Shown here: positions 47,289 to 56,579 of the stretch, piece by piece
How the letters are laid out: the number at the start of each line of letters is the position of its first letter
How positions within the stretch are numbered: the first letter of the stretch is position 1
Source of the DNA: Mycolicibacterium hodleri
GTDB taxonomy: Bacteria > Actinomycetota > Actinomycetes > Mycobacteriales > Mycobacteriaceae
DNA length: 64,000 bases
Assembly: GCF_025822245.1 (NCBI RefSeq)
Contig: NZ_JACKTL010000043.1
Coordinates: 310,001-374,000 of the forward strand
Direction: 5' to 3'
Program-made: the position numbers and the translations under genes
The notes under the pieces: generated by a model
What the model saw: only the letters and a program-made list of their open reading frames with translations
Databases searched by the model: none
What the model was told of the DNA's origin: nothing

Positions 47289-48749
47289 CTAGGCGTTGCC
47301 CGCGAGCTTCTCCCGCAGCGCGGCCAGCTGAGCATCGCTGGCCAGCGTTCCGCCGGTGGACTCGGGACCCGAGCTGGACGACGTCGAGGACGAGGAGCTG
47401 TTGGCGGTGGCGGGCCTGCTGGCCGCCTCCGCGTCGGCTGCCGCGAACTTCTCCATCTGCGCGGTGTGCATCTTGTGGCGACGCTCGGCCTCGGCGTACC
47501 GGGCCTCCCACTCGTCACGCTGCTTCTCGAAGCCCTCGAGCCACTCGTTGGTCTCGGAGTCGAAGCCCTCGGGGAAGATGTAGTTGCCCGCGTCGTCGTA
47601 GCTGTCGGCCATGCCGTACTTCGACGGGTCGAACTCCTCGGTGTAGTCCTCGTTGGCCTGCTTGAGGCTCAGCGAGATGCGACGACGATCGAGATCGATG
47701 TCGATGACCTTCACCATGGCGTCGTCGCCGACCTGGACGACCTGGTCCGGGACCTCGACGTGGCGCTCCGAGAGCTCCGAGATGTGCACCAGGCCCTCGA
47801 TGCCCTCTTCGACGCGGACGAACGCACCGAACGGCACCAGCTTGGTGACCTTGCCGGGCACGATCTGGCCGATCGCGTGGGTACGCGCGAAGTGGCGCCA
47901 CGGATCTTCCTGAGTTGCCTTGAGCGACAGCGAAACCCGCTCGCGATCCATGTCGACGTCGAGCACCTCGACGGTGACCTCGTCGCCCACCGTGACGACC
48001 TCGGAGGGGTGGTCGATGTGCTTCCAGGACAGCTCGGAGACGTGCACCAGGCCGTCGACGCCACCCAGGTCCACGAAGGCACCGAAGTTGACGATGGAGC
48101 TGACGACGCCCTTGCGGACGGCACCCTTCTGCAGCTGGTTGAGGAACTCGCTGCGCACCTCGGACTGCGTCTGCTCGAGCCAGGCCCGACGGCTCAGGAC
48201 CACGTTGTTGCGGTTCTTGTCGAGCTCGATGATCTTGGCCTCGATCTCCTTGCCGATGTACGGCTGCAGATCGCGAACACGACGCATCTCCACCAGCGAC
48301 GCCGGGAGGAAGCCACGAAGGCCGATGTCGAGGATCAAGCCGCCCTTGACGACCTCGATGACGGTGCCCTTGACGGCCTCGTCCTTTTCCTTGAGCTCCT
48401 CGATGGTGCCCCAGGCGCGCTCGTACTGAGCGCGCTTCTTGGACAGGATCAGGCGACCTTCCTTGTCCTCCTTGGTGAGGACCAACGCTTCGATCTCGTC
48501 GCCGACGGACACAACCTCTGAGGGGTCGACGTCGTGCTTGATCGAGAGTTCACGAGAAGGGATGACGCCTTCGGTCTTGTAACCGATGTCGAGCAAGACT
48601 TCGTCGCGGTCGACCTTGACGATCGTTCCCTCGACGATGTCGCCATCGTTGAAGTACTTGATGGTCTTGTCGATCGCGGCCATGAAATCCTCGGCCGAGC
48701 CAATGTCGTTGATGGCTACTTGCGGCGAGGTGATGGAGGGGCTTGGCAT
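47289..48749 (-). CDS. rpsA: 30S ribosomal protein S1
   Basis: A 486-residue protein with four S1 RNA-binding repeats (about 35-105, 125-190, 208-278 and 293-365), each with the G-x-V/F-A-F-V-x-L pattern. It ends in a long acidic region and a low-complexity Ser-rich stretch before AQLAALREKLAGNA. It binds mRNA and assists initiation and trans-translation. The C-terminus of the M. tuberculosis protein has been discussed as a pyrazinoic acid site. Start ATG at 48749, with a 158-bp region to the divergent PrsW gene. Confidence 0.97.
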   Translation of the reverse strand: MPSPSITSPQVAINDIGSAEDFMAAIDKTIKYFNDGDIVEGTIVKVDRDEVLLDIGYKTEGVIPSRELSIKHDVDPSEVVSVGDEIEALVLTKEDKEGRLILSKKRAQYERAWGTIEELKEKDEAVKGTVIEVVKGGLILDIGLRGFLPASLVEMRRVRDLQPYIGKEIEAKIIELDKNRNNVVLSRRAWLEQTQSEVRSEFLNQLQKGAVRKGVVSSIVNFGAFVDLGGVDGLVHVSELSWKHIDHPSEVVTVGDEVTVEVLDVDMDRERVSLSLKATQEDPWRHFARTHAIGQIVPGKVTKLVPFGAFVRVEEGIEGLVHISELSERHVEVPDQVVQVGDDAMVKVIDIDLDRRRISLSLKQANEDYTEEFDPSKYGMADSYDDAGNYIFPEGFDSETNEWLEGFEKQRDEWEARYAEAERRHKMHTAQMEKFAAADAEAASRPATANSSSSSTSSSSGPESTGGTLASDAQLAALREKLAGNA

Positions 48750-48907
48750 TTGGTGGGTGGCTCCGGACAGGTTTTATCGTAGGGACGGGTGTGATGGTGT
48801 GTACTGGTGCTACGCGCGTCGAGCGCGCACACGGGTACCCGAAGAGCCTACTCGACCGGATACACGCTGGACAAACCTGGGTCTGAGCGACCGCTACGCT
48901 GCCAAAC

Positions 48908-50047
48908 GTGTCGCACCCCTCTGCGCCGTTGCCCCGCAAGATCCGCAAGGTGGGCGCACCCTTGGGCGCCATCATCGCGATGGGGATCGTGGCGGGGCTG
49001 TCGGTGATCCTGCTGACGGCCGTGAACCCCGCCGGTACGTCAATCGGCTTCGTGCTCGCCACCGTGGCCGTGGCCCTGGTGTTGCTGGCCTACCTGTGGT
49101 TGGACCGGTGGGAACCCGAGCCCCCGCGCCTGCTGGTCCTGGCGTTCACCTGGGGTGCATCGGTCGCGGTCGTGGTCTCGGTGATCCTGGAGCTGGTCTT
49201 CGGGTCCCTGCTTGCCACGGGTCAGGCGGCCACCGACGAGTTCGTCACGCTCGCCATCGTGGCGCCGATCGTCGAGGAGGCCGCCAAGGGCGCCTTCCTG
49301 TTGGTCATGATGACCGGCCGCCGCCGCAACGAACTCAACTCGCTGACCGACTGCCTGGTCTACGCCGGCATCGTGGCTGCCGGGTTTGCCTGGCTGGAGA
49401 ACATCGCTTACATCGGCGGCGGCGAATCCCTCGGTGGCTCCCTGGCCACCGCCGGGCTGCGGCTCGTCATGGGCCCGTTCGCACACCCGCTGTTCACGAC
49501 GATGACGGCGATCGGCGTCCACGTCGGCCTGCAGCGCCGCGACCCACTCGCCAAGGTGGGCTGCATCCTGGCCGGGTACGCCGGCGCCGTGGTGATGCAC
49601 GCGTTGTGGAACGGCTCCTCCTTCTTCGGCATCGAGGCGTACTTCCTCGTCTACGCGCTGTGGATGGTGCCGGTGTTCGGGCTGGCGATCGTTCTCGCGG
49701 TGACCAGTCGCCGCCGGGAACAGCGGATCGTGGCCGCGAAACTGCCTGGCATGGTGGCCGCCGGCCTGGTGACCCCCAACGAAGCCACCTGGTTGACCTC
49801 GATTCGCGCCAGAAAGTCGGCGCTCGCGGAGGTCACGCGGTTCGCCGGCAAGCCAGCGGCAAAGGGAGTCAAGGACTTCGCCGCGCAGGTGGTCGAACTC
49901 GCCTTCGTCAAGGATCGCGTCGACAGGGGCTTCGGCGACGCCAGGGTGTACGCCCTGCTGAACGAGGAGACCTACGCGGTGTACGCGGCGCGGGCGGCGG
50001 CGCCGGTACTGCAGGCGGTCGCCGCCTACCGCGCACCGGGCGGCTAG
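48908..50047 (+). CDS. PrsW-family intramembrane metalloprotease
   Basis: A 379-residue protein with about eight TM helices. It has the PrsW motifs EExxK in APIVEEAAKGAF, AWLENIAYI, the metal-His motif FAHPLFTTM and HALWNGSS. It belongs to the CPBP/PrsW group of intramembrane glutamic or metalloproteases, one of which starts anti-sigma factor degradation in Bacillus. A soluble C-terminus (about 280-379) follows. GTG at 48908 is 7 nt after TACGCT, a leaderless-type start. It overlaps polA by 4 bp at the 3' end. The target is unknown. Confidence 0.9.
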   Translation: MSHPSAPLPRKIRKVGAPLGAIIAMGIVAGLSVILLTAVNPAGTSIGFVLATVAVALVLLAYLWLDRWEPEPPRLLVLAFTWGASVAVVVSVILELVFGSLLATGQAATDEFVTLAIVAPIVEEAAKGAFLLVMMTGRRRNELNSLTDCLVYAGIVAAGFAWLENIAYIGGGESLGGSLATAGLRLVMGPFAHPLFTTMTAIGVHVGLQRRDPLAKVGCILAGYAGAVVMHALWNGSSFFGIEAYFLVYALWMVPVFGLAIVLAVTSRRREQRIVAAKLPGMVAAGLVTPNEATWLTSIRARKSALAEVTRFAGKPAAKGVKDFAAQVVELAFVKDRVDRGFGDARVYALLNEETYAVYAARAAAPVLQAVAAYRAPGG

Positions 50048-52740
50048 TGCGCCGCCGCATCCCAGCTGCGGCCGTATCCGACCGACACCTCTAGCGGCAC
50101 GTCGAGCGGGTAGGCCCCGCCCATCTCCTCCCGGACCAGTTCGTCGAGACGCTCGCGCTCACCGTCGGCGACCTCGAAGAGCAGCTCGTCGTGGACCTGC
50201 AGGAGCATTCGGGACTTCAGTCCGGCGTCGCGAATCGCGGCGTCGGTGTTGATCATCGCCACCTTGATGATGTCGGCTGCGCTGCCCTGGATCGGGGCGT
50301 TCAACGCCGCCCGCTCGGCGGCCTCCCGGACGTTGCGGTTGCTGCTGTCCAGCTCCGGCAGGTAGCGCCGCCTGCCCAGCACCGTCGAGGTGTAGCCATC
50401 CTTGCGGGCCTGGTCGACGACGGACTGCAGATAGTCGCGCACCCCGCCGAAGCGTGAGAAGTACGCGTCCATCTGTAGCTTGGCCTCCTCGGTGGAGATC
50501 TTCAGCTGGGCCGCGAGCCCGTAGGCGCTCAATCCGTAGGCCAACCCGTAGGACATGGCCTTGACGCGGCGACGCAGTTCCGGGGTCACCTCGTCGATCG
50601 GCACGCCGAAGGCCCGGGAGGCGACGAACGAGTGCAGGTCTTCACCGGTGTTGAACGCCTCGATCAGGCCCTCGTCCTTCGACAGGTGGGCCATGATCCG
50701 CATCTCGATCTGGCTGTAGTCCGCGGTCATGAGTTCGGCGTAGCCGTCGCCGACGACGAAGCCGTTGCGGATCTCGCGACCGGCCTCGGTGCGAATCGGG
50801 ATGTTCTGCAGATTCGGCTCGGTCGACGACAGCCGCCCGGTCGCCGCGATGGTCTGGTTGAACGTGGTGTGGATGCGGCCGTCGGAGCCCACCGCGGCGA
50901 GCAGACCGTCGACGGTGACCTTCAGCCGGGTGGCGTCCCGGTGGGCGAGCAGGTGCTGCAGGAACGGGTGTCCGGTCTTGTCGAAGAGCCCCTGAAGCGC
51001 GTCGGCGTCGGTGGTGTAACCGGTCTTGGTGCGCTTGGTCTTCGGCATCTCCAGCTCGTCGAACAGCACCACCTGCAGCTGTTTGGGCGAGCCGAGGTTG
51101 ATCTGCTTGCCGATCACGGCGTAGGCGGCCTCGGCGGCGTTGCGGATCAGGTCGGCGAACTGACTCTGCAACTGGCCAAGAAGGTCCGTGTCGATCGCGA
51201 TGCCGGTCGCCTCCAACTGCGCCAGCACCCGCTGGACCGGAAGCTCCATGTCGCCCAGCAGCGCCGAGGAGTCGATCCTGGCCAGCTCTTCGTCCAGGGC
51301 GTTGGCGAGGTCGGCGACCGCGGAGGCGCGCAAGAGCAACGTCTGGACGGCTTGGTCGTCGACCCCGTCCTCGTCGTCGAGCAGCGAGAGTTGTTGTTGC
51401 TCAGGGTTTTCCGCTCGCAACTCACGCTTGAGGTACCGCACCGCGAGGTCGTCGAGGGCGAAGCTGCGCTGACCCGGGCGGACCAGATACGCCGCCAGCG
51501 CGGTGTCGGACGTGACGCCCTTCAACAGCCACCCGCGACCCGCGAGGTCGTGCATCGCGAGCTTGGCCTCGTGCAGCGACTTCGGGATCGCAGGATCGGC
51601 GAGCCACGCGGCCAGCGCCGCCTCGTCGGCGGGATCGAGGGCGGTGGTGTCCAGATAGCAGCCCTCTCCGTCGGCCGAGACGATGGCCAGCGCGGTCGCG
51701 TCGGAGTCGAAGGCCAGGTGATTGCCCACCACGGCGAGGCCGAACCGTTGACCGGTGCCGTGCTCGGCGAGCCACGCCGCCAGCGTGCCGCGTTCCAGCG
51801 CCCCGCCGCGCACGTCGAACCCCTGGTCCACTTCGGGATCGGACGAGGCGAGGGTGTCGAACAGCCGGTCGCGCAGCACCCGGAATTCCAGGTCGTCGAA
51901 GAGCCGATGGATCTGGTCGCGGTCCCACGGCATCATCCGCAGCGTGTCGGGCGTCTGGGGCAGCGGGACGTCCTTGACCAGTTCGGTCAGGTCGCGGTTC
52001 AGGATGACGTGGGAGAGGTTGGCGCGCAAGGACTCCCCCACCTTGCCCTTGACGGTGTCGACCTTGTCCACTAGTGCCTGCAGCGAGCCGTATTCGACGA
52101 TCCACTTGGACGCCGTCTTCTCCCCCACGCCGGGAATGCCGGGGAGGTTGTCGCTCGGGTCGCCGCGCAGCGCCGCGAAGTCGGGGTACTGGGTGGGCGT
52201 CAGACCGTACTTCTCGACGACGGCCTCGGGGGTGAACCGGGTCAGCTCGGACACGCCCTTGCGTGGATAGAGCACCGTGACGTCGTCGCTGACGAGCTGC
52301 AGCGCGTCCCGGTCGCCGGTCACGACGAGCACGCGGTAGCCCTCGGCCTCGGCCTGGGTGGCCAACGTCGCGATGATGTCGTCGGCCTCGAAGCCGGGCT
52401 CGGCCAGCGCGGTGATGCCGAGCGCCACGAGGACTTCCTTGGTGATGTCGATCTGCCCGCGGAACTCGTCGGGCGTCGCCGAGCGGCCCGCCTTGTACTC
52501 GGGGTACTTCTCGGAGCGGAACGTCTGCCGGGACACGTCGAAGGCGGCGGCGATGTGGGTGGGCTGCTCGTCGCGGAGCAGGTTGATCAGCATCGCCGTG
52601 AAGCCGTACACCGCGTTGGTGGTCAGCCCGCCCTGGGTCTTGAAGTTCTCTGCGGGCAGCGCGTAGAAGGCCCGGAACGCCAGCGAGTTGCCGTCCAAAA
52701 GCATCAATGTGGGCTTGGTGTCGGTCTTGGCGGGGCTCAC
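50044..52740 (-). CDS. polA: DNA polymerase I
   Basis: An 898-residue polymerase. Residues 1-300 are the 5'-3' exonuclease/FEN domain (LLDGNSLAFRAFYALP, FEADDIIATLA, GDRDALQLV, GDPSDNLPGIPGVGEKTA). Residues 310-500 form the 3'-5' exonuclease-like domain, without the metal-binding DxE motif, so proofreading is probably absent as in other mycobacteria. Residues 510-898 are the polymerase (DYSQIEMRIMAHLS, RRRVKAMSYGLAYGLSAYGLA, QVHDELLFEV). It fills gaps after excision repair. GTG at 52740 overlaps the stop of the upstream LysR gene (GTGA). Confidence 0.98.
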   Translation of the reverse strand: MSPAKTDTKPTLMLLDGNSLAFRAFYALPAENFKTQGGLTTNAVYGFTAMLINLLRDEQPTHIAAAFDVSRQTFRSEKYPEYKAGRSATPDEFRGQIDITKEVLVALGITALAEPGFEADDIIATLATQAEAEGYRVLVVTGDRDALQLVSDDVTVLYPRKGVSELTRFTPEAVVEKYGLTPTQYPDFAALRGDPSDNLPGIPGVGEKTASKWIVEYGSLQALVDKVDTVKGKVGESLRANLSHVILNRDLTELVKDVPLPQTPDTLRMMPWDRDQIHRLFDDLEFRVLRDRLFDTLASSDPEVDQGFDVRGGALERGTLAAWLAEHGTGQRFGLAVVGNHLAFDSDATALAIVSADGEGCYLDTTALDPADEAALAAWLADPAIPKSLHEAKLAMHDLAGRGWLLKGVTSDTALAAYLVRPGQRSFALDDLAVRYLKRELRAENPEQQQLSLLDDEDGVDDQAVQTLLLRASAVADLANALDEELARIDSSALLGDMELPVQRVLAQLEATGIAIDTDLLGQLQSQFADLIRNAAEAAYAVIGKQINLGSPKQLQVVLFDELEMPKTKRTKTGYTTDADALQGLFDKTGHPFLQHLLAHRDATRLKVTVDGLLAAVGSDGRIHTTFNQTIAATGRLSSTEPNLQNIPIRTEAGREIRNGFVVGDGYAELMTADYSQIEMRIMAHLSKDEGLIEAFNTGEDLHSFVASRAFGVPIDEVTPELRRRVKAMSYGLAYGLSAYGLAAQLKISTEEAKLQMDAYFSRFGGVRDYLQSVVDQARKDGYTSTVLGRRRYLPELDSSNRNVREAAERAALNAPIQGSAADIIKVAMINTDAAIRDAGLKSRMLLQVHDELLFEVADGERERLDELVREEMGGAYPLDVPLEVSVGYGRSWDAAAH

Positions 52741-53639
52741 GCCCTCACTCTATTCACCCCCGCCGACACGGATGAGACGCCGTGCCATCTGCAGCAGGAC
52801 TGCGGTGGCCGGGCTGATCGGCCGGTCGACCGCGCGGCGAGCACCAGACGGCCACGCATCGCCGGCGTGATCGTCACCGCGTGCAGCGCGGGCCTGGTCC
52901 GAGCCACCGAGCTCGGCACGATGGCGACGCCGAGACCCCGTTCGGCCAATTCGGCCAACGCGATCGGGGTCGACGCCTCGAAGGCGACGTGCGCCGACAG
53001 TCCCGCGGCGGCGAACGCGTGGTCGAGCCGGCTTCGAAGGCCCGTACCGGCTGGAAGGGCGATCAGTGATCTCTGGGCCAGCTCAGCCAACTCGATCGTC
53101 GTCGTCCCCGCCAACGCGTCGTCGAGACTCACCGCTGCGTCGATAGCTTCGTCGGTCACCACGTCGACGTCGAGGCCCTCGGGGCGTTCGTCGGTGCCCA
53201 TCGACACGATCGCCGCATCCAGCGCGCCACTGCGCAATCGATCGATCAGAACGTCGGAATTGTCTGTGCTCAAGGTGATCTCGACGCCGGGGTGGGCGGC
53301 GTGGAAGTCGGCGAGCAGCCCGGCGACGTCGACGTCGTGGGCGGTCACGGTGCCGATGGCGACGGAGCCGCTGACCAGGTCGGTGAGCTCGTCGACCGCC
53401 CGCGTCACGTTGCCTACGGACGCCAGCGCCGCCTTTGCGTGCGGTAACACCGCCTCGCCCGCGGCGGTCAGGCGGACGGTCCGCGTCGACCGGTCCAGCA
53501 GCGGCTGGCCGAGTTCGCGCTCGAGCTTGCGGATCTGGGCGCTGACCGCCGGCTGCGCGACGTGGAGCCGCTCGGCGGCCCGGGTGAAGTTGGCGAGTTC
53601 GGCGACCGCGACCAGGTATTCGAGTTGACGCAGTTCCAT
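52737..53639 (-). CDS. LysR-family transcriptional regulator
   Basis: A 300-residue LTTR. The N-terminal winged helix (ELRQLEYLVAVAELANFTRAAERLHVAQPAVSAQIRKLERELG, residues 2-45) precedes a periplasmic-binding-like effector domain (about 90-275). ATG at 53639 is preferred over 53645. It is divergent from the flavin monooxygenase gene, the usual arrangement of an LTTR and its target, with a T-N11-A box between them. Its stop overlaps the polA start (GTGA), so polA can be translated from the regulator's mRNA, an odd pairing. Confidence 0.92.
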   Translation of the reverse strand: MELRQLEYLVAVAELANFTRAAERLHVAQPAVSAQIRKLERELGQPLLDRSTRTVRLTAAGEAVLPHAKAALASVGNVTRAVDELTDLVSGSVAIGTVTAHDVDVAGLLADFHAAHPGVEITLSTDNSDVLIDRLRSGALDAAIVSMGTDERPEGLDVDVVTDEAIDAAVSLDDALAGTTTIELAELAQRSLIALPAGTGLRSRLDHAFAAAGLSAHVAFEASTPIALAELAERGLGVAIVPSSVARTRPALHAVTITPAMRGRLVLAARSTGRSARPPQSCCRWHGVSSVSAGVNRVRA

Positions 53640-53654
53640 AAGCAATCACGATAG

Positions 53655-53667
53655 TTCGGCACTCGAA
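53655..53667. promoter_or_regulatory. LysR-type T-N11-A box
   Basis: TTCG-GCACT-CGAA is a T-N11-A sequence with internal dyad symmetry in the 71-bp region between the LysR gene and the monooxygenase. A wider inverted repeat, CATAAG (53637-53642) and CTTATG (53679-53684), surrounds it. This fits binding of an LTTR tetramer. Confidence 0.6.
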
Positions 53668-53710
53668 TGTGTATTGGACTTATGCCTCCGGTCGCTCGAC
53701 GCTGAATGGC

Positions 53711-54862
53711 ATGACACACATCCGAGTTCTCATCGCGGGAGCGGGCATCGGCGGACTTGCCGCCGCAGTCGCGCTCCACGCTCACGGCATCGAGGCGATC
53801 GTCGTCGACCGCGCCCGCGAATTGGCACCGCTGGGGGTGGGCATCAACCTTCAGCCGCGCGCGGTCGCCGCACTCGATCGTCTCGGAATGGCCGACGAGG
53901 TGGCTCGCCACGCCGTCGCGCCACGGGCGATCGAATTCCACGACGCCAACGGCCGTCTGATCTTCCGCGAGCCGCGCGGCGTCGAGGGCGGCTATCGCTG
54001 GCCCCAACTCTCGGTCCATCGCGGTCGACTCCAGGCCCAGCTCTTGGCGGAGGTGCACGACCGACTGGGTCCCAACGCCGTTCGGACCGGTCACGGGCTG
54101 ACGGGGTTCGAGGAGTCGGTCGACGGAGTGCTCGTCCACACGACCGGTGGACCGCTGTTCGCCGACGTCTTGATTGGCGCCGACGGCATTCACTCGTCGG
54201 TGCGCGCCCAGGTGCACCCCGAGGACGATCCCCTGCTGTGGTCTGGCGTGCGGATGTTCCGCGGCGCGACGCGGACGGCGCCGTTCCTCGACGGCGAGAC
54301 GATGGTCATCATCGCGGGCGGTGGCGGCGTCGACGTCGTGACTTACCCGATCGGCGACGGGCTGGTCAACTGGGTCGTGCAGGTCGACGAGGGATCGCGT
54401 GGGGCGCTGTTGCCGGGGGACGCGAACTGGAACGCGCCGGCCGCTCCGGAAACCGTCGTCGAGCACCTCGCCCACCTCCGGATGGATTGGCTCGACCTCG
54501 AGGCGCTGGTGCGCGGCGCCGACTCCGTTCTCGAGTACCCCATGGTCGACCGCAACCCGTTGCCGTGGTGGTCCGATCCCGCCGGCCACGGTCGGGTCAC
54601 GCTGCTGGGTGACGCCGCCCACCCGATGTACCCGGCCGGAGCCAACGGCGGCACGCAGGCGATCATCGATGCGGTCGTGCTCGCCGAGGAGCTTGGGGCC
54701 GATCCGCGGAATGGATTGCGCAACTACGAGAGTCGTCGTCGCACCGAGACCGCCGACGTCGTAGCCGCCAGTCGCAAGATGCTCAGGGACGTCGCCGAAC
54801 CCGCCCGCATCGCCGCCGCCACCATCACCTATCGCCAGGCCACCCGTGCAGACGGGAGCTAG
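53711..54862 (+). CDS. FAD-dependent monooxygenase (salicylate/3-hydroxybenzoate hydroxylase type)
   Basis: A 383-residue class A flavoprotein monooxygenase. It has the N-terminal FAD-binding GAGIGGLAAAVALHAHG, the mid-sequence DVLIGADGIHSSVR (DG motif) and GRVTLLGDAAHPMYPAGANGGTQAIIDA (GD motif). It should hydroxylate an aromatic or heteroaromatic substrate using NAD(P)H and oxygen. ATG at 53711. The divergent LysR gene is the likely regulator. The exact substrate is not predictable. Confidence 0.9.
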   Translation: MTHIRVLIAGAGIGGLAAAVALHAHGIEAIVVDRARELAPLGVGINLQPRAVAALDRLGMADEVARHAVAPRAIEFHDANGRLIFREPRGVEGGYRWPQLSVHRGRLQAQLLAEVHDRLGPNAVRTGHGLTGFEESVDGVLVHTTGGPLFADVLIGADGIHSSVRAQVHPEDDPLLWSGVRMFRGATRTAPFLDGETMVIIAGGGGVDVVTYPIGDGLVNWVVQVDEGSRGALLPGDANWNAPAAPETVVEHLAHLRMDWLDLEALVRGADSVLEYPMVDRNPLPWWSDPAGHGRVTLLGDAAHPMYPAGANGGTQAIIDAVVLAEELGADPRNGLRNYESRRRTETADVVAASRKMLRDVAEPARIAAATITYRQATRADGS

Positions 54863-54868
54863 TCCGTC

Positions 54869-54902
54869 GCGCCCAAACTGCAACACGTTGCAGTTTGGGC
54901 GC
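54869..54902. promoter_or_regulatory. 34-bp palindrome containing a KstR-type operator
   Basis: Arms of 15 bp (54869-54883 and 54888-54902) around CACG form a perfect inverted repeat. The centre, TGCAACACGTTGCA at 54879-54892, matches the KstR consensus TNNAACNNGTTNNA. TAGTCT (54913-54918) lies 6 nt before the GTG of the DUF35 gene, so a repressor here would block that leaderless promoter. The same hairpin could also terminate the monooxygenase transcript, which ends 6 bp upstream. Confidence 0.65.
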
Positions 54903-54924
54903 CGACATCCATTAGTCTGACCCG

Positions 54925-55374
54925 GTGCCAGGATCAACGGACGCCTCCGCGCAACTACCGGCCATCGACGGATGGTTCACCGTCGACGACGACGGGGTTG
55001 CCCATCTGATCGCCGGCAAGTGCACGCGGTGCGGCACGTACGTGTTCCCGCCGCGGGAGAACAACTGCCCCAACCCGGCGTGTACCGGCGAGGACCTCGA
55101 GCAGGTGCCGCTCTCCCGTCGCGGAACGCTGTGGAGCTACACCGAGAACCGCTATCCCCCGCCCGCGCCCTACCCGGTGTCGGACCCCTTCGAGCCGTTC
55201 GCGATCGCCGCCGTCGAACTCGCCGACGAGGGTCTGATCATCCTGGGCAAGGTGGTCGACGGCACCCTTGCCGCGGACCTGAAGGTGGGCATGGAGATGG
55301 AGCTGACCACGATGCCGCTCTACACCGACGAGGACGGCTTCGTCCGCAGCGTGTACGCCTGGAGGATCGCATGA
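54925..55374 (+). CDS. DUF35 OB-fold/zinc-ribbon protein (Rv1628c-like)
   Basis: A 149-residue protein with a zinc ribbon (CTRCGTYVFPPRENNCPNPAC, residues 33-53) and an OB-fold acyl-CoA-binding part (LWSYTENRYPPPAPYPVSDPFEPFAIAAVEL). DUF35 proteins bind CoA esters and form complexes with thiolase-like partners in sterol side-chain degradation. GTG at 54925 follows a -10 element directly (leaderless type). Its stop overlaps the thiolase start (ATGA), so the two subunits are made together. Confidence 0.92.
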   Translation: MPGSTDASAQLPAIDGWFTVDDDGVAHLIAGKCTRCGTYVFPPRENNCPNPACTGEDLEQVPLSRRGTLWSYTENRYPPPAPYPVSDPFEPFAIAAVELADEGLIILGKVVDGTLAADLKVGMEMELTTMPLYTDEDGFVRSVYAWRIA

Positions 55375-56579
55375 GCGCCAACTCGCCGGAACCGCTCTAC
55401 ATCCTTGGCGCCGGCATGCATCCCTGGGGCAAGTGGGGACGCGACTTCACCGAATACGGCGTCGTCGCCGCCCGCGCCGCGCTCGCCGAGGCCGGCCTCG
55501 ACTGGCAGCAGATCCAACTCGTCGCCGGCGCGGACACCATCCGCAACGGCTACCCGGGCTTCATCGCCGGGTCGACGTTCGCGCAGAAGCTCGGCTGGAA
55601 CGGCGTCCCCGTCAGCTCCAGTTACGCCGCCTGCGCGTCGGGCTCACAAGCCCTGCAGAGCGCCCGCGCCCACATCCTGGCCGGCTTCTGCGACGTCGCC
55701 CTCGTCATCGGCGCCGACACCACGCCGAAGGGCGCGTTCGCGCCCGTGGGTGGCGAGCGCAAGAACGACCCGGACTGGCAGCGCTTCCACCTCATCGGCG
55801 CGATGAACCCGGTGTACTTCGCGCTGCTTGCCCGCCGGCGGATGGACCTCTACGGCGCCACCTCCGAGGACTTCGCCCAGGTCAAGGTCAAGAACTCCCG
55901 CCACGGCCTGCAGAACCCGAATGCGCGCTACCGCAAGGAGTCCGCCATCGCCGACGTCCTGGCCAGTCCCGTGGTCTCCGACCCGCTGCGCCAGCTCGAC
56001 ATCTGCGCGACCTCCGACGGCGCCGCCGCCCTCGTCGTCGCCTCGAAGTCGTTCGCCGAGAAGCACCTTGGCTCGCTGGCGGGCGTGCCGTCGGTGCGCG
56101 CCGTCAGCACCGTGACCCCGCGGTACCCGCAGCACCTGCCCGAACTGCCCGACATCGCGACCGACTCCACCGCCGTGGTCGCCGCTCCCGATCGGGTGTT
56201 CAAGGACCAGATCCTCGACGCCGCCTACGCCGAGGCGGGCATCGGCCCCGAGGACGTGTCACTCGCCGAGGTCTACGACCTGTCGACGGCGCTGGAACTG
56301 GATTGGTACGAGCACCTCGGCCTGTGCGCCAAGGGCGAGGCCGAGGAACTGCTGCGCAGCGGCGCCACCACCATCGGCGGCCGGGTGCCGGTCAACGCGT
56401 CGGGCGGCTTGGCGTGCTTCGGCGAGGCAATCCCGGCCCAGGCCATCGCCCAAGTCTGCGAGCTCACCTGGCAGCTCAAGGGCCAGGCCATCGGCCGTCA
56501 GGTCGAGGGAGCCACCGTGGGCGTCACCGCGAACCAGGGTCTCTTCGGCCACGGCTCGTCGGTGATCGTCGCGCGCTAG
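55371..56579 (+). CDS. Thiolase-like lipid-transfer protein (Rv1627c-like)
   Basis: A 402-residue thiolase-fold enzyme of the SCP-x/Ltp type. It has the N-terminal nucleophile region SSYAACASGSQALQSA, DICATSDGAAALVV, VNASGGLACFGEAIPAQ and C-terminal TANQGLFGHGSS. It is coupled to the DUF35 gene, its probable partner. Family members act as thiolases or as aldolases in steroid side-chain breakdown; the operator upstream supports a sterol-linked role. ATG at 55371. It overlaps livF by 4 bp on the opposite strand. Confidence 0.92.
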   Translation: MSANSPEPLYILGAGMHPWGKWGRDFTEYGVVAARAALAEAGLDWQQIQLVAGADTIRNGYPGFIAGSTFAQKLGWNGVPVSSSYAACASGSQALQSARAHILAGFCDVALVIGADTTPKGAFAPVGGERKNDPDWQRFHLIGAMNPVYFALLARRRMDLYGATSEDFAQVKVKNSRHGLQNPNARYRKESAIADVLASPVVSDPLRQLDICATSDGAAALVVASKSFAEKHLGSLAGVPSVRAVSTVTPRYPQHLPELPDIATDSTAVVAAPDRVFKDQILDAAYAEAGIGPEDVSLAEVYDLSTALELDWYEHLGLCAKGEAEELLRSGATTIGGRVPVNASGGLACFGEAIPAQAIAQVCELTWQLKGQAIGRQVEGATVGVTANQGLFGHGSSVIVAR

